Assembly: GCA_001970955.1 (NCBI GenBank)
Contig: MPUH01000216.1
Location: 16,208-80,207, forward strand
DNA length: 64,000 nucleotides
Direction of reading: 5' to 3'
Source: Stentor coeruleus
Taxonomy: Eukaryota > Ciliophora > Heterotrichea > Heterotrichida > Stentoridae
Below, piece after piece: positions 20,987 to 30,275 of this stretch (position 1 is the first letter of the stretch; each line of letters begins with the position of its first letter). The translations under genes were made by a program, and so were the position numbers. The notes under the pieces were generated by a model that saw only the letters and a list, made by a program, of their open reading frames with translations, had not been told where the DNA came from and did not search any database.

Positions 20987-21521
20987 GTTTTGGCAAAGAG
21001 GACTATACCAGGAAAAAATCAAAATCATACTAGCTAGATTTACTTTATTAAGCAAGATAATCAATTAGATTTTCTATATAACTAGTTTTCTCACTTAAAT
21101 CCTATATTTTATAAACTAATTTTCAATATGCCTATAAATGTAAATGTTTGATTGTATAAATTTATATAACTAAGTTTTATGTTTCACAAAATAAACATGG
21201 TTTGATAGTATCTATGCAACTTAGAGATATGTTAAAAAGAACTGGTATTAGTTTAAACGAATATTTTTCAATGCCCATATAAACCTAAATAAAATATTAT
21301 ATAACCAAGCACCTTTACTTACTTTATATATAAAACTCAAAGCACTCAAACTACTCAAAAACTATCACCCAATCAATAATAAAACTACAAAAATAAACCC
21401 ATAATATTTTATCATAACTCATTCTCAATAAACTTTTCTCAACTTCAAATCCATTTAAAATCCGCTTCTTATTCTCTATTTTATTTATTATCATCTACCT
21501 TATATATCAATACAACAAATT

Positions 21522-24500
21522 CTAACTAGGAACATTCTTAAGATGAGCTCTAACAAAATACCTATACTTGTTATACGATTTCAACTCATCTCTTTGTGTT
21601 ACTTTATTACTATCACAATCCACAGTATCTTCAAATTCTTGATCAGTAAACTTATACCATTTCTCAATCTTAGTCATCCATGGAACTTCAGGTCTAATCT
21701 GAAACTTATAACACTCAAGTAATTTAATAATAATATCATAAGTATCTTCAAATTCAAATGGAGGCATAAACTTAGGTGTTGGGACACATGGTCTAAAGTT
21801 TACTCTTGAATATCCAGGAAACTGGATAAAAGGTATGAATTTAGATAACCCTTCATTAGTTTTCAAAGGTAAAATCTCCAAATCCTCATCATTCATAAAC
21901 TTTTCAAACAAGTCCTGAGCATTTTTTTTCACTTTTTTAAAATACTTGTCAGCTTCTTGATTGTTGTCTAAGCATACTTCAACAATAGCACAAAGTAAAT
22001 AAATTTGAGCACGATGATCTTTAGCTAATATCGTGGCTATTTCTGAGAGGATTTTTAAAGCTGAAGCAAAACTACTCTATATTAAAATTACTTTAGTTTG
22101 TTGTAATATACAACATATAGCAATGTTATATAAGACTCCACAGTTTTCTTCTTGGATAATAAGATTATGTAAAAAAAGTGAGTTTTTAGTATTGGTATAT
22201 ATATTTCCTAGAATATCTTCTAAGTTACGAACTGCTGTTTCTAATTCAAGAGTATAGATTTTTTCTATAGTTTTAATCCATAATGTATATTTTTCACTGA
22301 AAATAATCCCAGTACCTTGGATATTAACTTGACCTTTTAAGAGTTTTTCAATAATTTTTATATCAATTTCAGTGTTTTCTTGTGTAGTCTTTTTTAATAT
22401 CTCAACAGCTTCAGTGAAGTTTTCTTTTATCAACATGCAATGGGCTTGGATTAAAAACTTCTCATCATTATCTTCAATTTTACTCAAAAGCTCAAGAGCT
22501 TTATCTATATTATCAGTTGTGATATACAAATAAACTGATAAAAGTGTTGCTTCAGAGTCAGGAAGTTCAGATACTTTTTTTATATCTTCATATGCTTCAT
22601 CATTACAATTAATAAAATATGCACAAATACTTCTATAAGGGTAAATATTATTAAAATCTGAGTCCATATTAATAACTGAAGTCAAATCTTTATAAGCTTG
22701 AGAATATTTTAATAATGGGATATATGAAAATGCTCTTATAACATAACTAAGAATATTAGCTTTGTCTGTAATTTTAAAATATTTCTCAATCTTTTCTGCT
22801 GATGATGTATAATTCCCTTCTAAGTATTTTATAATAGCTTGAAAAAATAATAATTCCCCATCGTTGTTTAGTTCTTCAATAGACTCAATCTCAGATTGAA
22901 TGTTGTAATAGTTTTTATCAGAAAAATTGTTTATAATAAGACAACTTACTCGGATTATATGCCACATAGGGTTGTGATAATTGGTAAAACTTCCAATGTT
23001 TAGAATTTCTAAAGCTGAGGAATAGTTTTTTTTATTATATTCGATTAAAGCTTGAGAAATTTTATAGTTGAAGTTAGAAGAGCGGTCGAGTTTTTTGATT
23101 TCTCCAGCATAGGTGTAGTCTGAATAAGATTCTTCTATGCGATAAAGGGAAAAATACCCAAAAGCTCTGTAAATATAACATTTATAAAGTAAGTCTTTTG
23201 GAGGGTTTTCTGATAATAAGGAATTGAAATGCTCTAAAGCTTCAGGAAAATGCTGTTGGACTATAGCGAACATGGATTCAGCATATTTTTCGTGAAGGTA
23301 TTTTGAACGTGATACCATGGATATGTTGTTTGAGTTAAAAATATAGTCTGAAGGTTTTTTCATAAGGAAGTCAGCTTTTTTTAAATGGTTTTGGATTGAA
23401 GTTAATGTTTGTTTTTGGTTTAAGGCTACAACTTCTGCTTTTTTTCTTGCTAGTGTTGAATAAGCCCCATAAAAATCGTTCTGTTCAATTTTCAGCTTCG
23501 ATATTTTAAACACAGCCCTTGTGGCTAGTTTATCATCTTTCGTTTTCTGAGCCACTTTTTCTAATAACAACTCCGCTTCTTCATTATCCCCAAGAGCAAT
23601 TTTGCACTTACTCAAATAATAAACAGCCTCAAAATCACATTTTTCAACCTTTAAAGCATTATCAAAAAAATTCACAGCTTTTTGATACCTCCTAAATTTA
23701 TACTCTAATTTCCCAGCTTCAACATTATAAAAAACCCCATCCCCAGTATCTATTTTGAATTTTTCCAAACATTCAACAGCTTTATCATAATTATGTAAAC
23801 CCTTCCAACACCTTTCAATAAACAAATATTTTTTTATATTGTTTGTCTTATTAAAACATTCAATTGCATCAAGGAATTTTTTTTTAAACATAGAAAATTT
23901 CCCTTTACAATAATACGATTCAAGGTAATCTGGGAATTTTTCTATACAAATCTCGATAGTCTTAAGAGCTTTTTTATAGTTTTTAAGTTTTTTATAGCAT
24001 TTAAACAGATTTATGAGGATTTTTGGGGAGTTAAATTGTGAAGACCTTTTGATTAAAAGGAAATCTTGTAAGGATTTTTGAAGCTGGCCGGTTTTTAGAT
24101 AGCATATGCCACGAAGGTAACGAAGTTTTATATTTTCAAAGTCTTTGAGGAGAGTTTCAATTGTAATTAAAGCTTGTTTGTAGTTTTTATTTTTGATTTC
24201 TTGTTTTATATCTTTGTATTGGTTTTTAGGGAGAAAAGATTTCCTACGACGATTTAGGGTTATTGGGCTTGTGCCTTGACTTGAAACTTTATCTTGATTT
24301 CTTGTTGTAAAAAAGCTTAATTTGTTTGTGTTAAGTCTTCTTTTTGATAAAACTCTTGGTTTAGGAAAACTGAAAGCAGTACTTTGTCCAATATAAGCTG
24401 AATGGATTTGCTCTCCTCTTGATTTTTCTAACCTTGTATTTGAGAGAACTCTTGTACATTCAGATTTAGTCTTTCCTGTTATCCTCCTTGGTAATGGTGT

Positions 24501-24602
24501 TGTTGAAATAGGTAGTAAAGACCCGGCTGCGTTCCTTGTTCTGAATTGAGAATTTGGTTTTTTTTCTTCCCAATATTTTGGAGAACTCATATCTGTAAGC
24601 AT
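21522..24602 (-). CDS. TPR-repeat protein, array member 5 (one intron)
   Basis: Coding segments 22092-24602 and 21522-22076 join across a 15-nt intron to give 1021 residues. Without splicing the frame stops at the intron's own TAG. Family landmarks are EEAELLLEKVAQ, NDFYGAYSTL, NPMWHIIR, GTGIIFSEKYTLW and, in the last 100 residues, MPPFEFEDTYDIIIK, RPEVPWMTK and YKFT. This is the most diverged member: the C-terminal DDIES block is weakened, and an insertion of roughly 30 residues follows the YSTLARKKAE region. The N-terminus has SRGEQ but not the following TP. A second ATG five codons in is an alternative start. It is the first gene of the array in transcription order. Function is unknown. 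Confidence 0.9.
22077..22091 (-). other. 15-nt intron in TPR member 5
   Basis: The sense sequence is gtaattttaatatag. It has GTA at the start, AG at the end and A at position 10. Removal joins QQTK to SSFASALKIL in frame. Confidence 0.93.
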
Positions 24603-24978
24603 TTTTTAAAAGAATGATATAGCCATTCATAGCATGGTAACTGATTAAAAAAAGCAAGTATTATTCATAATTGTTATTAGATTTATAACTAAGATTACAC
24701 TTGGTAAAGTTTGTTTATAAGAGGTTGAAAGTGTACTTTAGATAACTTATTATTAAAGGCAAATAAAAGCCCATCTCTGCAAAACACTTGTAAGGCATAA
24801 GCAAAAAAAAATCTCATATTTCTTTTTAACTTTCACACTTTTCAATATCTAATAAAAGAAATGACTATTTTCTTATAAACATAATCAAATTTTAATCCCT
24901 AATATAATCTTATGAAAAATAAATTATTTTTAAAACAAAAATTCAATCGAAATCTCATCATTCAAAAAACAATATAAT
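24603..24978. other. Divergent promoter region, TPR member 5 / FAHD1-like
   Basis: About 375 bp separate the two divergent starts. The left half is G- and T-rich and the right half C- and A-rich on the plus strand. I see no specific site. Confidence 0.55.
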
Positions 24979-25641
24979 ATGGACAGTCACATTTTAAGGC
25001 TCTTAAACAGCAATAAAATATTTGGCTTAGCTTGGAACTGGAAAGGGGGTGCAAAATTAAAACCATTCCCTGTAATCTTCCAGAAAGCAGTATCATCAAT
25101 AATCCCATCAGGTGGTACAGTGATAATACCAAAATCAGAAACTGTCCTACACGAATGTAATTTCTAAATAGTAGAACTAGCTTGTTTTATATCAAAAAAA
25201 GCTAAAAATGTTCCTAAAAGTGAAGCTATGGATTATATCCAAGGTTACTGTCTAGCTTTAGATATGACAAGTCCTTCAATCCTAACTAGACATAAAGAAC
25301 ATGGTCTTTCTTGGGATATCGGTAAAGGATATGATACTTTTCTTCCTCTTTCACAATATTTCCCAGCTAAATGCATATCAAACCCATCTAATATTGACCT
25401 TGAACTAACTATAAACAACCAAATAAGACAAAAAGGTAACACAAAAGATCTTGTGTTTGGCATTCCTGAGATCATTGAATACCTTTCAAACATTTTTACA
25501 CTCAATGAAGGAGATCTTATTCTCACAGGTACCCCTCCAGGTGCATCTCAAGTTAATCCAAATGATTCTCTTCATGGGAAAATGATGGAAAATGGGAAGA
25601 TCATTGCAGAACTTTCTGCTAAAATCCAATCAGGGCTTTAA
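24979..25641 (+). CDS. FAHD1-like fumarylacetoacetate hydrolase-domain protein (one intron)
   Basis: Coding segments 24979-25156 and 25172-25641 give 215 residues, close to FAHD1. FAHD1 is a mitochondrial acylpyruvase and oxaloacetate decarboxylase. The metal ligands are present as E59 and E61 in HELELACF and D90 in LALDMT, and the family block LTGTPPG lies near the C-terminus. The lid loop that carries the His-Glu catalytic dyad in human FAHD1 (NYADHVRE) reads NWKGGAKL here, so the dyad appears absent. The intron crosses a codon, and splicing restores HELELACF exactly. PP1 follows on the same strand after 43 nt. Confidence 0.9.
25157..25171 (+). other. 15-nt intron in the FAHD1-like gene
   Basis: The sequence is gtaatttctaaatag, with A at position 10. 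Splicing restores the conserved HELELACF metal-binding block, which is strong support. Confidence 0.96.
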
Positions 25642-25684
25642 GATTTATTTCCTATTATTTCTCTTTAGATATAACAGTTTATAA

Positions 25685-26662
25685 ATGGTCACAGATATAG
25701 ATATAGATGCCATCTTAGAAAAGCTTCTTGAAGTCAAACATGCAAGACCTGGGAGACAAGTGAATCTAACCGAACAAGAAGTTCGTAGTCTTTGTATCAA
25801 GTCCAGAGACATTTTCATGTCCCAGCCAATACTTTTAGAACTAGAAGCACCATTAAAAGTCTGTGGGGATGTTCATGGACAATTTTACGACCTACTCAGA
25901 TTGTTTGAATATGGAGGATTTCCCCCTGACTCTAATTATCTTTTTCTTGGAGACTATGTAGATCGTGGGAAACAATCATTAGAAACAGTATGTTTGCTAC
26001 TTGCATATAAAATAAAATACCCTGAAAATTTTTTTTTATTAAGAGGCAATCATGAATGTGCCTCTATAAACAGAATATATGGATTTTATGATGAATGTAA
26101 ACGCAGATACAATATTAAATTGTGGAAATCTTTCACAGATTGCTTTAATTGTCTTCCTATTGCTGCGATTATTGATGATAAGATTTTTTGTATGCATGGA
26201 GGATTAAGTCCTGAATTGTCAAATATGGAACAAATAAGAAGGATTATGAGACCTGTTGATGTTCCTGATACAGGCTTACTTTGTGATTTATTATGGAGTG
26301 ACCCTGATGCTGATGTTCAAGGATGGGGTGATAATGATAGAGGAGTGAGTTTTACTTTTGGTAATGATATTGTGACGAATTTTTTAAGGAAACATGATTT
26401 AGATCTTGTGTGTAGAGCACATCAAGTTGTTGAAGATGGGTATGAGTTCTTTGCCAAAAGACAACTTGTCACTGTGTTTTCAGCACCGAATTATTGTGGA
26501 GAATTTGATAACTCTGGAGCTATTATGAGTGTAGATGAAAGTCTTATGTGTAGTTTTCAGATACTAAAGCCTACTGATAAGAAAACTGCTCAGACTTCGG
26601 GAAATTCTAGGCCTTATACACCACCAGCTAAAGCTGGCTCACCCAAGAAATCTTTAGGTTAG
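25685..26662 (+). CDS. Serine/threonine protein phosphatase PP1 catalytic subunit
   Basis: The protein has 325 residues, the length of PP1. All metallophosphatase signatures are present in order: GDVHGQF, GDYVDRG, RGNHE, and the metal-binding histidines in MHGG and RAHQ. The loop [11 protein letters not shown] is of PP1 type and is the site that binds microcystin. A C-terminal TPP (YTPPAK) matches the inhibitory CDK site of PP1. PP1 removes phosphate from serine and threonine, guided by regulatory subunits that use RVxF and SILK motifs; a candidate partner with both motifs is encoded at 37900. The ATG follows TTATAA. The gene starts 43 nt after the FAHD1-like stop. Confidence 0.97.
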   Translation: MVTDIDIDAILEKLLEVKHARPGRQVNLTEQEVRSLCIKSRDIFMSQPILLELEAPLKVCGDVHGQFYDLLRLFEYGGFPPDSNYLFLGDYVDRGKQSLETVCLLLAYKIKYPENFFLLRGNHECASINRIYGFYDECKRRYNIKLWKSFTDCFNCLPIAAIIDDKIFCMHGGLSPELSNMEQIRRIMRPVDVPDTGLLCDLLWSDPDADVQGWGDNDRGVSFTFGNDIVTNFLRKHDLDLVCRAHQVVEDGYEFFAKRQLVTVFSAPNYCGEFDNSGAIMSVDESLMCSFQILKPTDKKTAQTSGNSRPYTPPAKAGSPKKSLG

Positions 26663-27340
26663 TTGATTATTATTTAGTATTATTATAAAGGATTGAATAT
26701 TTTTATTTGTAAATTAGGTAGAGGATGAGGTGAGGAAGGAAATTATTGATTTTGGTTTGAGTTTGTAAGAGATTTTTTAGGATTAGTTAAGTTTGAAGCA
26801 TGATGATTAGGAAAATTAAGTTTATGAAATTAGTAATGATAAGATAGGTTTTTTTAAGGTATTTTTTTTGGGAAATCGATTGAGAAAATATTTTTTCATT
26901 GATATGCAGGTGGCTTTTTATGATAGAATGGGTTAATGAAAATTAAAATTTCCCTTCACCCCTAGCATTTAACTTATTTTCAGGATAACAAAACTAGCAA
27001 TTTCTATATATTTCTATCATCTCAACTAAAAAAATCCTAAAATCCAAAAAGCCAATCTTAACAACATAAACCTATGCAAAAACTCTAAACATCACAAACT
27101 TTCATAAACTACAAAAAACCTAATTTTTTTCCCAGCACCTAAAATGAAAATCCTGCACATCCTCAATCAACTAAAAAATTCAAATTTATGCCAAAACTTT
27201 CCCAACCCTACACCTATATTATAATAAAAACATTCAAAGTCCTAATAAAGCCTCTAACTGTCCAAAAAATATGTCATTAGACTTCTTCATATTAAAATTT
27301 GAATCTCATAAAAAAGGCTAAAATAATAATTTCGTTATAA
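26663..27340. other. Intergenic between PP1 and Piwi
   Basis: About 680 bp. The left half is G- and T-rich and the right half strongly C- and A-rich on the plus strand. No gene or relic seen. Confidence 0.6.
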
Positions 27341-29599
27341 ATGCTTGAATCTACCCCCAAACCCTCCAGAAGAGAAGTTAGATTAATTTCAAATCTCTTC
27401 AGATTCCAAAAACTCCCTATAGACACAATCTACGGATACTTTATCGAATTTACCCCTGAAGTAGACATCAACAACAAAGACTTAAAAAAGTACCTACTTC
27501 GGAATTCCAAACGTCAAATCCAAACTTTCATAAACGAGCATTTCTTTTACGACATTTTAATATCAAAAACCAAAAACGAAGAACCTTTCATAATATCCTC
27601 AATAGGTCGTGATTCAACTGAATACAAATTAACAATTCGTTATATAAATACAATTGAACAAAATACTGACCAATTCAATTGGTATCTAAACATTCTCATT
27701 AAAATACAACAAAAATCTCTTGGGCTTAAACAGTTAACAAATAAACCAGCTTTTTTTAATAGTGATCAAGCTGTTGAATTACCTAATATTGGACTTAATA
27801 TATGGAATGGATATAAAGCTACAATAACTAGAATAAATACAACAATGACTATGTGTATGGATATATGTAGTAAAATTATAAATACAAAAAATGTTCTTGA
27901 TGCTATTGAAGAGATTCATGAAAGAAATTCTGATTTCCGTCGTAAAAAAATTAACGATTTTCTTAGTAATCAAATTGTCATGACAAGTTATAATAAACGT
28001 TTTTATAGGGTACAAAGAGTTGATTTTGACTCAGACCCAAATACTGTTTTTGATAGTAAAAGTGGCCCGGTGTCAATAAAAGATTATTATTTAAAACAAT
28101 ATAATATAAAAATCAAAGACCTTCGTCAACCTTTGATTGTTGCTGTTCAGAGGGCTCAGGAGGTGAAAATTGTCCCTGAGTTGTGTTTTTTGACAGGAGT
28201 TCCTGAGTTTGCGAAGAGGAATGGGAATATGATGAAACAGGTACGAGATGCAAATAAATCTAATCCAAATGATCGATATTATGCTATAACTAAACATACT
28301 GAGAGGATGATTGGTGAAGGACAAAGATTATCTGAAGAACAAGAACTTATTATAGATCCAAAACCTATAGGAGTTACAGGTGTTGAGTTCAATACAATAA
28401 AAATCCAGTTAAAAAACGAAACTTTAGACTGCTCAGACCGTGGGTTTAACTTGAAATCATCACTTAAAACTCCAGTTTCAATCAGTTTACTAAGGATTTG
28501 TTACAACAATCACGATTACAACAATGCTTTACTTCTAGAAAAATCTTTAAATGGACGCATGCGTAACAGTGGAGTCAATCTTGAAAATATTGACTTTTTC
28601 GAATACTCTTCAAATGGAAACCTTTGCAAACATCTTGAAGGTTTGAAATCCCAACAACAAGTTCCTAAAATTGTTGTTGTTATCTTACAAGGTAGAAGTA
28701 AAACATATGATGATATAAAACAAATATCTGCAAATATTGAAATCCCAATTCAATGCATATTATCATTTCAGTTTAATAATCAAAAAAAAATTGAGTCTGT
28801 TTTAACTAATATCGCTCATCAAATCGCAGCGAAAACAGGGTCACAGCTTTGGACTATCCCTCATTGTGAAGGTATTCCCCGTGTGACAATGATAGTAGGT
28901 ATGGATGTTTATCATGACACAGTTAATAAAAAAGAGAGTATTTTAGGCTTTACTGCATCTTTAAATCCTGAGTTTACAAAATATTATTCAACAATACGTA
29001 AACAGTCTAAAATCGGTGAAGAAATATCAAGTTCTGCTGAAAGTTGTTTTCATGAAGGACTTTTAGCTTTTTTTGAAGAAACACAGCGTAGATTTTTACC
29101 TAATTTGATTGTGGTTTATAGAGATGGGGTTGGCGAATCACAAGAGAATTTTGTTAAGGATATTGAAATTGCAGGTTTAAGAAAAGTTATTTCAGGATTT
29201 CAAGGGTATAATCCTGAGATTGTGTATATTGTTGTATGTAAAAGAATTGATCAAAGGTTTTTTATGAGTACTAGGGAAAATATAGGAAATCCTAAAGCTG
29301 GAACTTGTATTACTGATAGCCAAGTATGTGATGATTCAACTTTTTATATGATAACTGCTAGTGTTAATCAAGGAACAGCAACACCGGTTAAGTATAAGAT
29401 TATAGAAAATACATCAGAGATTAATAGGGAGGTTATTGCTAAATTCTCATATGGGCTTTGTCATTTATATTATAATTGGAAAGGGGCGATTAAACTTCCC
29501 GTCCCGACACAACTTTCGCATAAACTTGCTTATATTGTGGGAGAAAATATACATAAGGATGCAAATCCAAATATGAGAAGGAGTTTGTGGTTTTTATAA
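27341..29599 (+). CDS. Piwi-clade Argonaute protein
   Basis: The protein has 752 residues, typical of ciliate Piwi proteins, with an N-terminal domain, a PAZ region in the middle and a PIWI domain in the last 300 residues. Ciliate Piwi proteins load small RNAs that guide DNA elimination or silencing. The PIWI slicer residues are D522 (VGMDVYHD), E561 (GEEI), D595 (YRDGVG) and K684 (PVKYKI). The last position is usually histidine (PTHYNV in human PIWIL1), so the set is DEDK. The C-terminal block LCHLYYNWKGAIKLP is typical of Piwi. The ATG follows TTATAA. The specific RNA class it binds cannot be told. Confidence 0.96.
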   Translation: MLESTPKPSRREVRLISNLFRFQKLPIDTIYGYFIEFTPEVDINNKDLKKYLLRNSKRQIQTFINEHFFYDILISKTKNEEPFIISSIGRDSTEYKLTIRYINTIEQNTDQFNWYLNILIKIQQKSLGLKQLTNKPAFFNSDQAVELPNIGLNIWNGYKATITRINTTMTMCMDICSKIINTKNVLDAIEEIHERNSDFRRKKINDFLSNQIVMTSYNKRFYRVQRVDFDSDPNTVFDSKSGPVSIKDYYLKQYNIKIKDLRQPLIVAVQRAQEVKIVPELCFLTGVPEFAKRNGNMMKQVRDANKSNPNDRYYAITKHTERMIGEGQRLSEEQELIIDPKPIGVTGVEFNTIKIQLKNETLDCSDRGFNLKSSLKTPVSISLLRICYNNHDYNNALLLEKSLNGRMRNSGVNLENIDFFEYSSNGNLCKHLEGLKSQQQVPKIVVVILQGRSKTYDDIKQISANIEIPIQCILSFQFNNQKKIESVLTNIAHQIAAKTGSQLWTIPHCEGIPRVTMIVGMDVYHDTVNKKESILGFTASLNPEFTKYYSTIRKQSKIGEEISSSAESCFHEGLLAFFEETQRRFLPNLIVVYRDGVGESQENFVKDIEIAGLRKVISGFQGYNPEIVYIVVCKRIDQRFFMSTRENIGNPKAGTCITDSQVCDDSTFYMITASVNQGTATPVKYKIIENTSEINREVIAKFSYGLCHLYYNWKGAIKLPVPTQLSHKLAYIVGENIHKDANPNMRRSLWFL

Positions 29600-30275
29600 A
29601 TCTTGTGTAGTAGATAGGGTATTAAGTATGAGTAAGATGAATTTTTGTTTGATAATTTTGTGTACATTGGTAGAGGGTTTTTATTGGGTTGTGGATGCTT
29701 GCTTAATATTGTGTTTTTTATGGGTAAGGATGGGTATTTTATTATTGTAAAAGGGTTGATTTTAATGTTTTTTTAAATAGCACAAGTTTTATGTTTATTT
29801 TTTTATGAAATTTTGCACGTGGAGAGATTTGAAAGATCAAAAGTTTAGGATTGGTTGTAAAGTTGTTGGAGATAGGAATTGAGAAAGTTTTATGGGTATT
29901 AGTTAGAAATAAAAATGTTGGTGTGGTTTAGTAATAAGTTTATGGCTTTGGTTATCGGGTTTATAGTGGTTTTGTTAAAGATTTTAGAAAATTTAATTAG
30001 GATTTGATATTATAACAGGCGAAATATAATGAAAACTTTAAGAGTTCTAATTTTGAATTGATTTATTTAATAAATTCGATTTAGTGATTTTTTATGCGGA
30101 TAATAATATTTTACGACAATATTTAAACAATAATCTACAGTTTTAGCTTATTTTTCATCCTATTTGATTAAATCCAACTTGATGTTTTAAACTTGTAGAC
30201 ATAAATATTCTTAAAAAGTACCAAATTTCAGTTATTCGAATATTGGAATTAAATGTTTAAAATTTATTCAAAGCT
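29600..30275. other. Intergenic between Piwi and the coiled-coil EF-hand gene
   Basis: About 675 bp of AT-rich sequence, G- and T-rich at first. No gene or relic seen. Confidence 0.6.

Larger units (their letters stand above)
20646..21521. other. Spacer between TPR genes 4 and 5, containing two N joints
   Basis: This AT-rich spacer of 876 bp contains two single-N joints with direct duplications. If these are artefacts the true spacer is about 725 bp. No gene seen. Confidence 0.6.
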
